DNA from: Phoronis australis
Taxonomy: Eukaryota > Phoronida > Phoronidae
Assembly: GCA_002633005.1 (NCBI GenBank)
Contig: NMRA01000072.1
Coordinates: 78,335 to 142,334 of the forward strand
Length of the DNA: 64,000 nucleotides
Direction: 5' to 3'
In this document: piece after piece, positions 25,630 through 37,100 of the stretch
How the letters are laid out: each line of letters opens with the position of its first letter
How positions within the stretch are numbered: position 1 is the stretch's first letter
Made by a program: the position numbers and the translations under genes
Notes under the pieces: generated by a model
The model's input: only the letters and a program-made list of their open reading frames with translations
Database searches by the model: none
Told to the model about the DNA's origin: nothing

Positions 25630-25695
25630 CACAGACCCGAACTCACGACCTGGCGGATATAGCACGCGTGCTTTACCACTACACCACCACGATTT
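25630..25695 (-). repeat. tRNA-derived SINE head
   Basis: On the minus strand, TGGTGGTGTAGTGGTAAAGC matches a tRNA A box and GTGAGTTCGGGTCT a B box, at tRNA-like spacing. The arms do not fold into a clean tRNA, so a SINE remnant is more likely than a tRNA gene. Confidence 0.55.
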
Positions 25696-26671
25696 CACTC
25701 CATAGACCCTATTCACGCCGACAGGAGGCGCTTTCCAAAACGAGGCTCGCTACGATAGCTCTGGTGGCTTATGCGTAGTTGTACTTCGCGTTGCTCGAAC
25801 AGCTAGAAAAAATACGGACACTCTGTTTTACAATCCCTAAGGACGTTAGGATTCGGAAGCGTTGGGTCCTTGCCATACGCCGCGACGAAGGAAAATATGT
25901 CCGTGTAAAATTTATAACTGTTTTCGAATGATAATTTGTCGCATCTCGGACTGGATGCCGCCATAGCAATGACGAGGACCGGAGAATCTTCGGCCAGCCA
26001 GGCTGTGTTTTCATGACTATGGGTTGAAGCGCGACGCATTTTTTCTTCACAAAAAGGAAAGGGCCCTCAATCCCTCAATTTTGGGGCCAAATATCGGCCC
26101 TTTTCCCCTCTCAAAAATATTGAAGAATCAAGCGAAATTCGCGGTCACGAAGCCTAAAATCCCCTTTGTGATTGAAAATTTCTCTCCAACGGTTCAAATC
26201 ACCTGTGACAACAGAGGTGACAATTTGAAAAAGTACAAAATCATAGGCGCAAGCAAAATAAACCAGCAAAACGTGAAGCGGCCGGAGGAAACTACGGTAC
26301 TCGGAGTTCGAGCTAGGTCGGACCGGTAGCGGACGAGAGGGGAAAACACGTTCCGTTTTAGTTTTTTTTTAGTCCAACAACGACAGATTTCCTGAGCAGA
26401 AGGTATACATCCTCGGCGCCCGCAACTTCTGGGCCGCCTGCGTGCGTACAATCGCGCTTTGCCCGCTTCTCCGAGGGTGTCGGCCCCCCCGCTCACTAGG
26501 CCTATATGGTATCCTAGATCAGCCACTGAAAATGCTACTTGAGACAGAGCTATGAGAGCTTGCAAAAGGGCGGGGTGCTATTGATGGTGATCGGGAGGTC
26601 AGTGGAGTTTTNAGCGACACCTGGCAGACATAGCACGTTTTACTTCCGGTAAGTACGTCGTCTGCTAATCA

Positions 26672-26800
26672 TGGTCGGCTGTTGTGTGGTCGGGTGCATG
26701 ACCAGTAGCATTGCCAAAAGTACTGACGATACCAAGAGTTCTACTATTGGAAGATTTTGAAAAAAAAGGCGTTCCAATGCCGAAATAATTCGTTTTCGTT
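26672..26800 (+). pseudogene. possible THAP-domain fragment
   Basis: The frame starting at 26671 reads MVGCCVVGCMTSSIAK, like the CxxxxC start of a THAP zinc finger, and after a stop KKRRS follows at the position of the basic loop. Too short and broken for certainty; an N lies at 26612 just before it. Confidence 0.35.
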
Positions 26801-27719
26801 GTACTGGACAGTAAAATAGACGGGAGAATTTCCCGTCACATTACAAGTACTAACCGCAAGCTGAGTTTGCTATTTGCTATGTTTAGAGGGCATTGCCTCC
26901 TCTAGGATATTACGCAAGAGAATGTCGGAGCTGCGAATCTGTTGTCTATAATCTAAGCTGCCATAACCCGATTGCCGATAGGTTCATCTACAAGTGTTGG
27001 CGCGTGCCTCTGAACTTGGACGACTGTGTCACTTGTGTCACCAACTGAATGCGTACAAAATCTTCTAACAAAATTTTCCGAAGGTGGCGAACGTGTCCAA
27101 CTAAGTCGTCACATTAATATGCCAACTTCTATTGATATAACAGTGCACAGAGATCTTTAATAATTTATGCCTTTCACTTATCGTCAAAATATATCATTAT
27201 GTCATTATGACAACACCAGCTCAACCGAGAACACACCAGCATTTGAAAATTTCAGACATTTACGTTAGGATCGGTTAACTGTGAGTGGAATTTGTTCGAT
27301 GGGATGTCTCGCAAACAAAATGGAATTGTGTCCTGTGCGAAGTCTTGTATCGGTGTTATCGCTCGTTTTTGAATATCCACGAGCGATCCGGAAAGTTTAT
27401 TGCTTCATTTGATTTATTGATTAGATCGTGGACCGACGTCACCAATAGAGTAATACAATGAAATGCTGGTCACAAGGAAAGAAAACTATTTATGTATATG
27501 CGACGAGGTATGTCAATCCAGAAACTTGATCGATTTTATGATTATCAGCAAGTGACGTGCAGTCAAGGTGACAATTATTACGCAAGAGTTAAATAGATAT
27601 CATAGAAACTTCGTTATCGATGCTTCACAAAGTACTTTGTATCACCAGATGATCCACTCCACATTAACCACCGCGACTGTATAGATGAGATAATTAAATG
27701 TTTGGAAGCAGTCGGAAGC

Positions 27720-27771
27720 ATGCATCTTTTATCGGCAACAATTTGGGCGAGTATCGCAGTCTATGCAAAAG
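27720..27771 (+). CDS. gene 2 exon 1: start and signal peptide
   Basis: ATG at 27720 begins [17 protein letters not shown], a short signal peptide ending in small residues; donor GTATGA at 27772, phase 1. Same 52-nt length and the same AK(A) end as gene 1 exon 1. Confidence 0.8.
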
Positions 27772-28110
27772 GTATGAATTTTTACATTCAAATAATAGAA
27801 ATGATATGAATCATAAATTCGCCTTCAGTCAAATCGTCAGGGCACATTCAGTATCGACAATGCATGTATGACATCATTTAAGACTTAATTAAATAACTTT
27901 TTTAAATAACGTGTCTTTGTATTAGGCCGAAACTAACATAACTGGTTGCGGTTTGCTCCCGGCACATTTTGACAGCTGCTCCTGACAGTTAACATAAGGT
28001 GGTGCACGATGAAATGGAAGGAGGGTCCCGTCCCATTTCAGTTGGCATCAGGTGAATTTTTCTGTTTTGAAAGTTTGAAAATTGGAAAACGCGCATCTCC
28101 GCATCAAAAC

Positions 28111-28164
<54 letters not shown>

Positions 28165-31100
28165 CAGACCTGACAGCCAATCTTGCAGTCTCCAGGCCTT
28201 ATGTATTCGGAATTATTTAGTTTGGAGGACTTTAAAAAGTAATCTGTTCCCACTTTGTGACTATTGTCACTGGAATGCGTTTAGTACATTGATTTGTGTG
28301 GTAATAGTAAACTCGTTGTAATAATCAGATTTTGTTTAATATCAAAATCAAAATTTTACTTCAAAAATTTGTTAACCCGTTTAAAGAGTAAATTCAGCTT
28401 CATATCAAAACCAATTTTATGCAAAGCAGTTTATTCACAACTAATACGCTTTCAACATGAGTTCTATTTTTTTTTCAAAAGAAGATTCGAATTTCTGGTG
28501 GAGCGCAAGAAAAATGTCCACCGCAGTTGAATGCGACTGAACAAAAAATTCTACAAAACTGTTAGCAGACACCACAAATATACATAAAGCTGTAAATTAC
28601 AAATATTCTAAATTTAGTAATATCGTTGGATAGACGAGATTAATTCTATGCGCTTAGCTAGTTAAAGAAGAGCAACGTAAAGCGTTGAAATGCGTTAACG
28701 ACTGCACCGCAAACAGTATTCTTCATAGTGTGTTTATTAGTATCATAAAATGACCACTAGTGAGGGTAAAATCAACGCCAGACATGCTCTAGGCAGGAAC
28801 ACTACCAGTTTTTACGATGACTTGATCTTTTTACCTGTAGCTGTTTGGTAGATAGAGACGGACGCCAAAACAGACTCGTAAATAATGAAATCTGGTCACC
28901 AGTTCTAGACTTCCAGCGGCTCGGTGGCTATTTTGAAACCAAATGCTTTCCAATGACCGGATTGGCATGCAAAATTAAATCCGCCGAAACCGAGGAACAC
29001 AGGATGGGTCTTAACCCAAAGCTCATAGGGTAGGTTCCCATACTATATGATTTCCAACCAGACGAACGAAACCAATCAAGGAGTACTAGACGCTAACGTA
29101 CCCGACGGCAAGATCTAAGTTATATTGAAGAAGAATCATACGCTGGCCGAATCCGACGAGCAATATCGTCGTTAAGTTCGAAAGAGACAGATGATGATAC
29201 CGACGAGCAAGATCGAATTTATCGCTCAAGAAATATGAGACGCTAATGAAGACGGCGAGCAAGATCGAAGTTAGTCAAAAAGAATCGGATGTGTGTTGAC
29301 GAACACTTCGAGTAAGACGGAACGAATTAGCGCAAGATAAAAATAACATATTTGGCGATGTAGAAGCCAAGAACAGTGTAAATGAAAAATTCATGTTCAG
29401 ACCGCTTGAAGAAAATTGGCAACAGGAGAAATGCAAAGCCATGAAGTTGAAATTTAGGAACATCGTTAAATACGGAAACAGCCGTCGTGTTGAGGCAGAT
29501 TGTACGCCACGTAAAATCGCGAAATTGAGAGGCGACGGCAACTTTTTGTTTAGAAAACTGATGTACTTGATAACTGGAGTTCAGGTGTTTCACAAACTTG
29601 TACGAAACGCTGTGATTGACTCTCTGTTGCCGAGTAATGTCTCGGTGGTGGTAGTAATTGACTCCACAATTGAGGACTGTCTAAAACAAAGTGAAATGTT
29701 ATTGAGTGAAGTGTGGCACAGATGTCGAAATAATATCCACAGATATTTTTGTCTATTGCAAGCACGGAATTGCGTGGAAATGTATGTAATTTCCACCTTT
29801 TGAGCAATCATTTAGAGATTCAAAATTGAAGTGTCTCGAAGACCTTGTGCACGCTAAATGTCGCGCATTCGCGTCCATGCGACTGTGTGTAATGAAGCTT
29901 CACTGTTATCAAAACTTAATGCTCGTATGCGCTTGTATGAAAAAATGTTGAGTAAAAAAGTAAGAGTATATACTATGTGAACGGAGGTGAAGTTATCCAT
30001 GTCAAACGATAGATGATGGTGAGTTTGTAGTTCAAATTACATCGTACATACAACTATAAAGGCTTACAAGGCTTATCATTCGAAATTATTAAGTGCATAG
30101 GCGCCTAAGCTTCCTTAATTGTAGGTGCAGGGGGTGTCTCTTGTGTTCTTAGATTCCTGGTCAGTGAAGCGTGGAGCAGAAAAATGGTTTGTGATATATT
30201 CATTGTACGTCGTAACCATGGAGGCAGAGACAGTTGCGGGCCGCTGCTAAAGGGATCCACCTTTTCCATGAGGGATGAAAGCGGTTTTGATCACATCGCT
30301 GTTATATTCATCTGCTGTGTTATCGAATATTGATTACATTTGTAACAAGGAACATACGTCACTGGCGCGTGCAGTTGTAAAAAGTTGAATGAACATTGTC
30401 AATCAATTAACTAATTAGGTGACCAATTCGTGCGAATTGTTCTGCATGCCTTTGTAACTCCTTTGTGCGGTAGATGACGTGAATGTAATATCGACCACAT
30501 CTTACTATTGATACAAACGCATGCTACATTCCGTCAAGAAGATCTTGACGTATTAAAGAGGCATGGAACGCCAAAAATCGTAACACGCTTTTAGCCAGAT
30601 GTTGACGAATTTTCTTCATGGGAAAGCTAATGTGAATGAATATTGCAAGAATTTCTTTAAAAATCATCATTTTTTGAAACAAAGACGAAATAAAAACTCT
30701 TTCATTCCAACACAATTTTCAAATTCTTCGCGCCTAATAACATATATGAGCGCATGCACACACAGAAACCTGGGTAGATCCTTTTTGTTTACATCAAAAG
30801 TCAAAAGTCACATTTTCCGTATAAAGGAAAAGTGCCACGTCTATGTCCGGCCGTGACAAATAAGGTGATTTGGTGATGGAAAAAGTGAGACGAAGTGACA
30901 AGCAGTTGAAAGATCTTTTCTTGAAATTTGAAACCGAATACAAAATGCTTGGACATCAACAGAAACTCAAAATCGTTATACACAAATATCTGGTGAACAG
31001 TTTGACTTCTGTTTAAGTCCCAGAAAACCATATTGAATAATTCAATTTAGTATGTATTTCACGTTCTATGCCACTTGTACTATAATTTTATGTAAAACCC

Positions 31101-34100
31101 AGGAAATATGGCTAAATTTGACTAACACCGTATATCAGAAATGGCTTGTCGGATTCTCATGAAAACTCTCCGATACGCTGTTAAAGCTGATTTCAAGATC
31201 TTTCACTTTTTGCATGAGGGCAATCAAAACAGATTTTTAAAGAATTTCGTGAAAAAAGTAAAAAAGCATGAAACGAAATGGACACGATAATTTAAAGAAG
31301 TGTGACACCATTTTTGAGATTTCATTTAGACTACAACATTTATATCCAACAAAATTTAGTATTGTTTTTGATACCGTTGTTTGCTAAGAATGTATGTTTA
31401 CTTTTTGATTAATTTTCTGAAGACTTGAACCAATTAAAGGAGAATGCCACCCGATTTAATTAGTCTTTTTTACCGTCTTATTCGCTCTATATTCACATCG
31501 TTTCTTATACGGTCGACCTCACCTTGCCGAGAGGTGTCGCGTTAACCTGTGAGGAAGGTGAGAAACGACGCAGCGACGTCAGTGGTTCATCTGCAGAGTG
31601 AAAGCCGCTATATTGTGGTGCATCGTTCCCGCTTGTCCAAGCTATGAAGCTGCGAAGAAAGCGGGTATATCGTTTTTTCGATTTCCTCGAGAGCCCGGAA
31701 TTCTTAGGAAGTGGCTCGCGGTTGTGAAGAATGAAAAGTACGCTGTTGATGGCAAGTATGAGGCCGTGAAACATCTCCGTGTCTGTGGCCGGCATTTCGT
31801 CGACAGTGATTTCTCTGACGAATTCCGGCTTACCAATTAAGAACTATCCATACCTGCCTGTGCATGTTCACGGCGCCTCTCTAGTATTTCTTGATCAGTG
31901 TATTCTGGTTCGAACCGAAAGCCTGTGAAACCTAACGATCCGACCCGTGAAGTCTTCGTCGGATGAGCTCTCGACTAAGTCGGGATTGGTGCCGGGCGAG
32001 TTGCCATGTAGACGTTTATTATTCTGCGTTCTGTTTCAAAACGAATTATTCTCACCTCAACCAATGCTTAAAACTGAAACAAAGTCTGTCTCATTAGATG
32101 CAATTTGTAATGCCTTTTGCCGTACAATGTATTCGTGAGTGCAAATGTTTTGAGAAGCCAGCAATGAATTAACCACTGCGTTACCGGCTTTAGATGCAAT
32201 AAACAAAGGTAATTGACCGGCCGGGCACCGAGGCCGTGTGAGCGGCGCATGCTAATTCAGTGTTTGCTGACAGAAAGTTGTTGTGAAACAATAGCTCGAT
32301 TTTATATGCTAGGATCACATGTTAGGGGAATCATTATTTAGATATACAAATACATTGTTCAAATCATTTTTTCTGTACAACCTTTGCCCTGACGGTTCTG
32401 TGGAAGGGGAACCTGACTTCGCGGCCCCCGACAAGTAAGTAGATTCTCCGTTTCGTGGCTAATTCACCTAAACAGTTTCGTGACTGGAGGTTTAGTTTCC
32501 AACTTAAGCTGGTTGATGTTCGTGATGTCCAGTCCCGGCGCCGGGCTGCGACGGGCCTGATCGGATTCCGTCCGAGCCACTGGCGTCCCCGGGGGAGTAA
32601 CGAGCGTCTTGCGTGTTAAGAACTGAAAGAATCGCAAGTCTAAAAGTACAACACACAGCTATGTTCCCAGTCTGTATTTCACGGAAGAGTGATTCGAATT
32701 TATCACCAAACAGACCCAAACTCCCGCGATCGACCATGGTAAATTGGCCTCTAGTACCCGGAACTCTGTAGGCTACGGTACGTGCAAATACCTATAAACC
32801 CGTAACAGTGAAATAAAACAACACGTTTGTTCAAGAACTCGATGTATTTGTAAGAGTTTTCATCGAATTTTGATGATTTATTGGTGTAAAACGATGAATT
32901 CAAGCGATAAGTTAACACCAGTAAGCGTGTTGTGAACTGCTGAACAGACTGCGTTCGAACCGATTACGTCATTGATTAATTTCAACACCTCCGTCTGCCG
33001 TTAGGTGTCAGGTAAAACAACTGAACTTGCTGTTATCGAGTGGAACTACTCGATCTAAATTGATACAAAATAGATTGTTTTTGGGTGGCATTCTCCTTTA
33101 ATGGCAAATTTATGGAAACATAAAAACAAGCAATTCTTCATGCATACAATACATGTACATAAACACTGAGAGTTAAGGTCTTTCCAGAAATTGCTACCTA
33201 ATGTCGAGTATGTGTTTTTGCTGCAGCGTTCCTCAACTTTGCGTCCCTGCCGGCCGTCACGGTAGCGTAAAATTTGTTTTTGCGATGCATGCCTTACCTC
33301 AAGTTCTGCAAATCAGCACTGTCCCATCGTTATTTCCCAATACTGTGATCAACACGGGGAAGTATTACTATTACTATTTGTGTTTACAGTCCAGAAGCTA
33401 AAACACGTAAGTTGACCATGAAAACTATAACGGCGCACTGGTGCACAACTGTTCAGGAATTTTTAAATTTCCGTTTAGTTNCATTCGCTTTCTGTACTCA
33501 TTTCGTTACTCCAGTGTATTTTAAACGGGCCGTGACCGGATTTGGGTTACCGATTTCGAGTTTTCACCTCGTCAAAAATACACTCTACACTTAAAACTAT
33601 CATTTAAAAAACGCTTACTTTCATCATTGGTCTTTTCTACTTCTATACATATCTTTAATGAAGCTTAGTTCTGAGAATTAAGTTGACTTTGGCGAAGAAT
33701 TACAACTCCACTTTTTTGGTTGCCGTTAATTTTATCACCGCGTGCGCGATAACTACAAAGCATGTCAACTGAATCCCGAATAACGATAACGTCACAAGCC
33801 AAGCTGAAGTCCGTGATACGCGGACGCAACGTCGTTAATTTTTGTAAGTTTTTATTCCAGTATTAGACTCAAACTTTGTCTACATATGAAGTTATGTAAC
33901 AACAAACTGGAGCACACAGCAACAAGATATTCCTGCGATGATGCAAATAAGTTGGTATATACGGGATGTTAAATTGGTTATCCTACGTACTTAAGAATAC
34001 AACTGCGATATCCTATCTCGAGTTCATATCATCCGGAAAGGTCGAGTTGGGACATTCCCAGGTGAAATGAAATCTCAATAGGATTTGGCAGTAGCGTTCC

Positions 34101-37100
34101 TATGTATGTGGGATAACCTATTTATCTACGCCACTCTCCGAACGTTTTTTTGTATATATTGCAATCATACTTCACAGTAATTACCAAAACTTTGAGTAAG
34201 AATGATCCGCGAAAAAAATTTGATCGACGCAAGTCACAAATGAAATCAAGGTCACTTGTTCGGCTAACTCATCATTGGGAAGGCGACAATACTCGAGTAC
34301 ACGTTTGGATACAAACGAAACTATACGTTCTAACAAATCAAAATAAAACAGCTAAATAAATTCCCATGACAATAGAAATGCAAATATCACTTTACTGCAG
34401 TTTCCTCAATATCGTCTGCTCACTTTAGTCCGCCGTCCGACTTAGTCAAGATGTTCTGCCGACGATCGATTTACTCTTTACAGCTGAATTCTAGTACCAT
34501 AGTTATCAAAAACAGTTGGTCGAATATTAAAAGTGCGTTCACCTTTAATTGTTCTTATATCATCTGTCAGTTTGAAAGTTGAGAAATATTAGTGAAGGTG
34601 ATTTCAGGGCCTCCTAACAGCTGACTAAGTGCTTTTGAGCACATTCTACAAACTGGCTTTTCACGGGGAGCCATTTTATGTGCCGAGCAAGGGCTCAAGA
34701 AATAACGAATTGCCAGTTCATTACAAACCCGGGTTTGAATCTTAGCAGACAATCGACCATTTCACAAGAATACCTTCCATCCCTCTCAGCTCAGCCTTAG
34801 AAAGGGACGAATATACAATAGTATGAACCAGAACTTGGATTCAATGTGAAAGGAGATATCGGCGGACGAATGTTAACACTGCACAAAAACATCGGATTCC
34901 ATTTCCAGCTGTTACATGTCCCTCCAACTCATGGACCATCTCCAATGGTGTCTGTTATTATCATGATAAGACCACGAGAACCTGGACGTCTGCCAAGAGT
35001 AACTGTGCGGCGCTTGGCGGCTACCTAGCTTACATTCACAATTCTGCAACGCACACCTTCGTGAAAAGTTTTGTACCTTCAAGGTATGTCATGTTGGCAC
35101 GTTATTGGCGTGATTTATGTAGTTGACGTAGCTATTGCGGTGGTGATTTCTTCAACAAGCAAGATAGATATGTTTAGTGAATTGTGTCTCGTATGAGATA
35201 AATTATTCTGTACATGTGTAACAGCTTGTCCAGAATCGATTTTTGACTCTGCTTCACGATGTCCACAAAAATTCTGCCCCAAAGAAATGACGTCTTTCTT
35301 CTGAATTCAAGCTACTACTACTTCTGGATTGGCGTCAGTGATGCAGGCTCAGAAGGCACGTGGAAAACAGTTGAGGGGAACACGGTTTCCTTCACTAAAT
35401 GGACTAGCAGTCCTCTCCAACCAAACGGCGGGACAAATGAAAACTGTTGTGCTCCCGATGCCAGCCGATCCCACCTGTGGTTCGACAGACCATGCGGTGG
35501 AACACTTACATCCCTTTGTCAGTATCCTAAACCGGTAAGATAACGAGTTAATCCATACAGGAGTGGTCAAATTTTGAGACATAGTTACTTTACAGACATC
35601 TGTGTATGTCCTTTACAGAATCGCACAAAAATGGTTTCATCACTGGCCTACATTTGTCTTGCGATTTATTTTTTTTTCTGTGAACAATTTTATTGTCAGG
35701 CACAAAACAAACTTTTTATTCGAAGTTATATTTCATTCTACTTATTCAAACTGACGTTTGGGATGCTGCACTATGGTGAGTGGCAATGATTAAGCCCTCA
35801 TTTTGACTAGCCCGATCACTTGGCCCACCCATTGGTGAAGATGAGGGATTACTATAGTTCTAAAATATAACTGAGGGAGGGAGGGGGTGAGAGTAGGAGG
35901 GAGTGAGGAAGGGAGAGAGATTACCAATATTTCTTTGCAAATGAAAACCTTTTCTTGTTGTTTTTTGTAGTCTGTGGCAAGCATGCCTGGTAAGTATATC
36001 CTTGTTCTAGCTTGTATGCACTTAACACGAAACGATCTCAGTAAATACCAACAGGTTGACATAATCTTTAAAATATTTATATCTCAACAATGTGCATAAT
36101 AGGATGAAAGACATGCCTGTTGATTGCAATCTGGCATTCCGATATTTTTTTTTGCTGGGTGGAGTATGATGATTTACATGATCTATAGCACTTAATGGGT
36201 TTGAATCAGGTAGAGGCTTGTGATACATACAATGCAAATAACAGCGAGAACTTAAACAATAAAAACTGCTCAAACTCAGGATAGGGGTTAAGAATTTTAA
36301 ATCCAGTAGATGCTTGCATATACGTACAATGTTTGGACATTCACGTACCACATTTAACAATGATGGAAAATGTGAATCATGTTTCTGCGATTAAGTAAGC
36401 ATTGCGGAGACAGAACAAACATTTTGTTTTAGTGAATGGTGGTTGGTCTGCTTGGAGTAGTTGGGGATCTTGTTCTAAAACATGCGGAGGTGGATCACAA
36501 ACGGCGACAAGGACTTGTACCAATCCTTCACCTGCAAATGGCGGAGCATCCTGTTCAGGAAGTAGCTCAAAAACTCAGTCTTGCAATACTGGCGGATGCC
36601 CGGGTAAGTTTTATTGACAATAACAGGCACGTAGGAAGGCGAAAATTGTTGGGGGCACAGACCAATTCGACTTCACCAAACTACCCCCGGCCTTTCCTAT
36701 CGCCACCACCTCGCCCNNNNNNNNNCTCCGCCCGGTTCTCCGGATGTCGCCATTTTTGTACCGAACCCCCACGTCCGCCATAGGTAAGGGGACAATTCTG
36801 GGGATGCAGCCATCAGGATTAAGAGTAACCGTGAACTAACAAAGTTTCACGGAGAGTAAGAATGAGCGGAGGCCCTGCGCACTGACGGGTAGCTGGGTGC
36901 TGCCTCAAGTAACTGTAGCTGAGATGTTACAGTGTGAAAATACGAAATTTGATGAGGTGAAGCTAGTCGCTGGTCAGCTCAGCCACTTGATATGGGCAAC
37001 TTAGCTCGTGACCTATCCGCCTGCCCTGGCTCTTAAGTCAAGATTCGTTTTATTATGATCCAGTTTCGGGAAAAGTTCATTTCACAATGGCCATTATTTA

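Noticed and set aside
25803-26039. Minus-strand open frame, 78 codons
   Set aside because: No domain, splice partner or paralogous copy recognised; an overlapping frame is equally long.
27989-28321. Open frames with long Tyr or Ile runs
   Set aside because: They are translations of the AAT microsatellite at 28111-28164.
29275-29811. Minus-strand frames opposite the OTU remnant
   Set aside because: They are antisense shadows; the plus strand carries the OTU motifs.
36436-36783. Alternative open frames over TSP1 exons (also at 38821, 39753, 21911, 22971)
   Set aside because: They overlap verified TSP1 exons in another frame, lack the cysteine pattern and run across splice donors.
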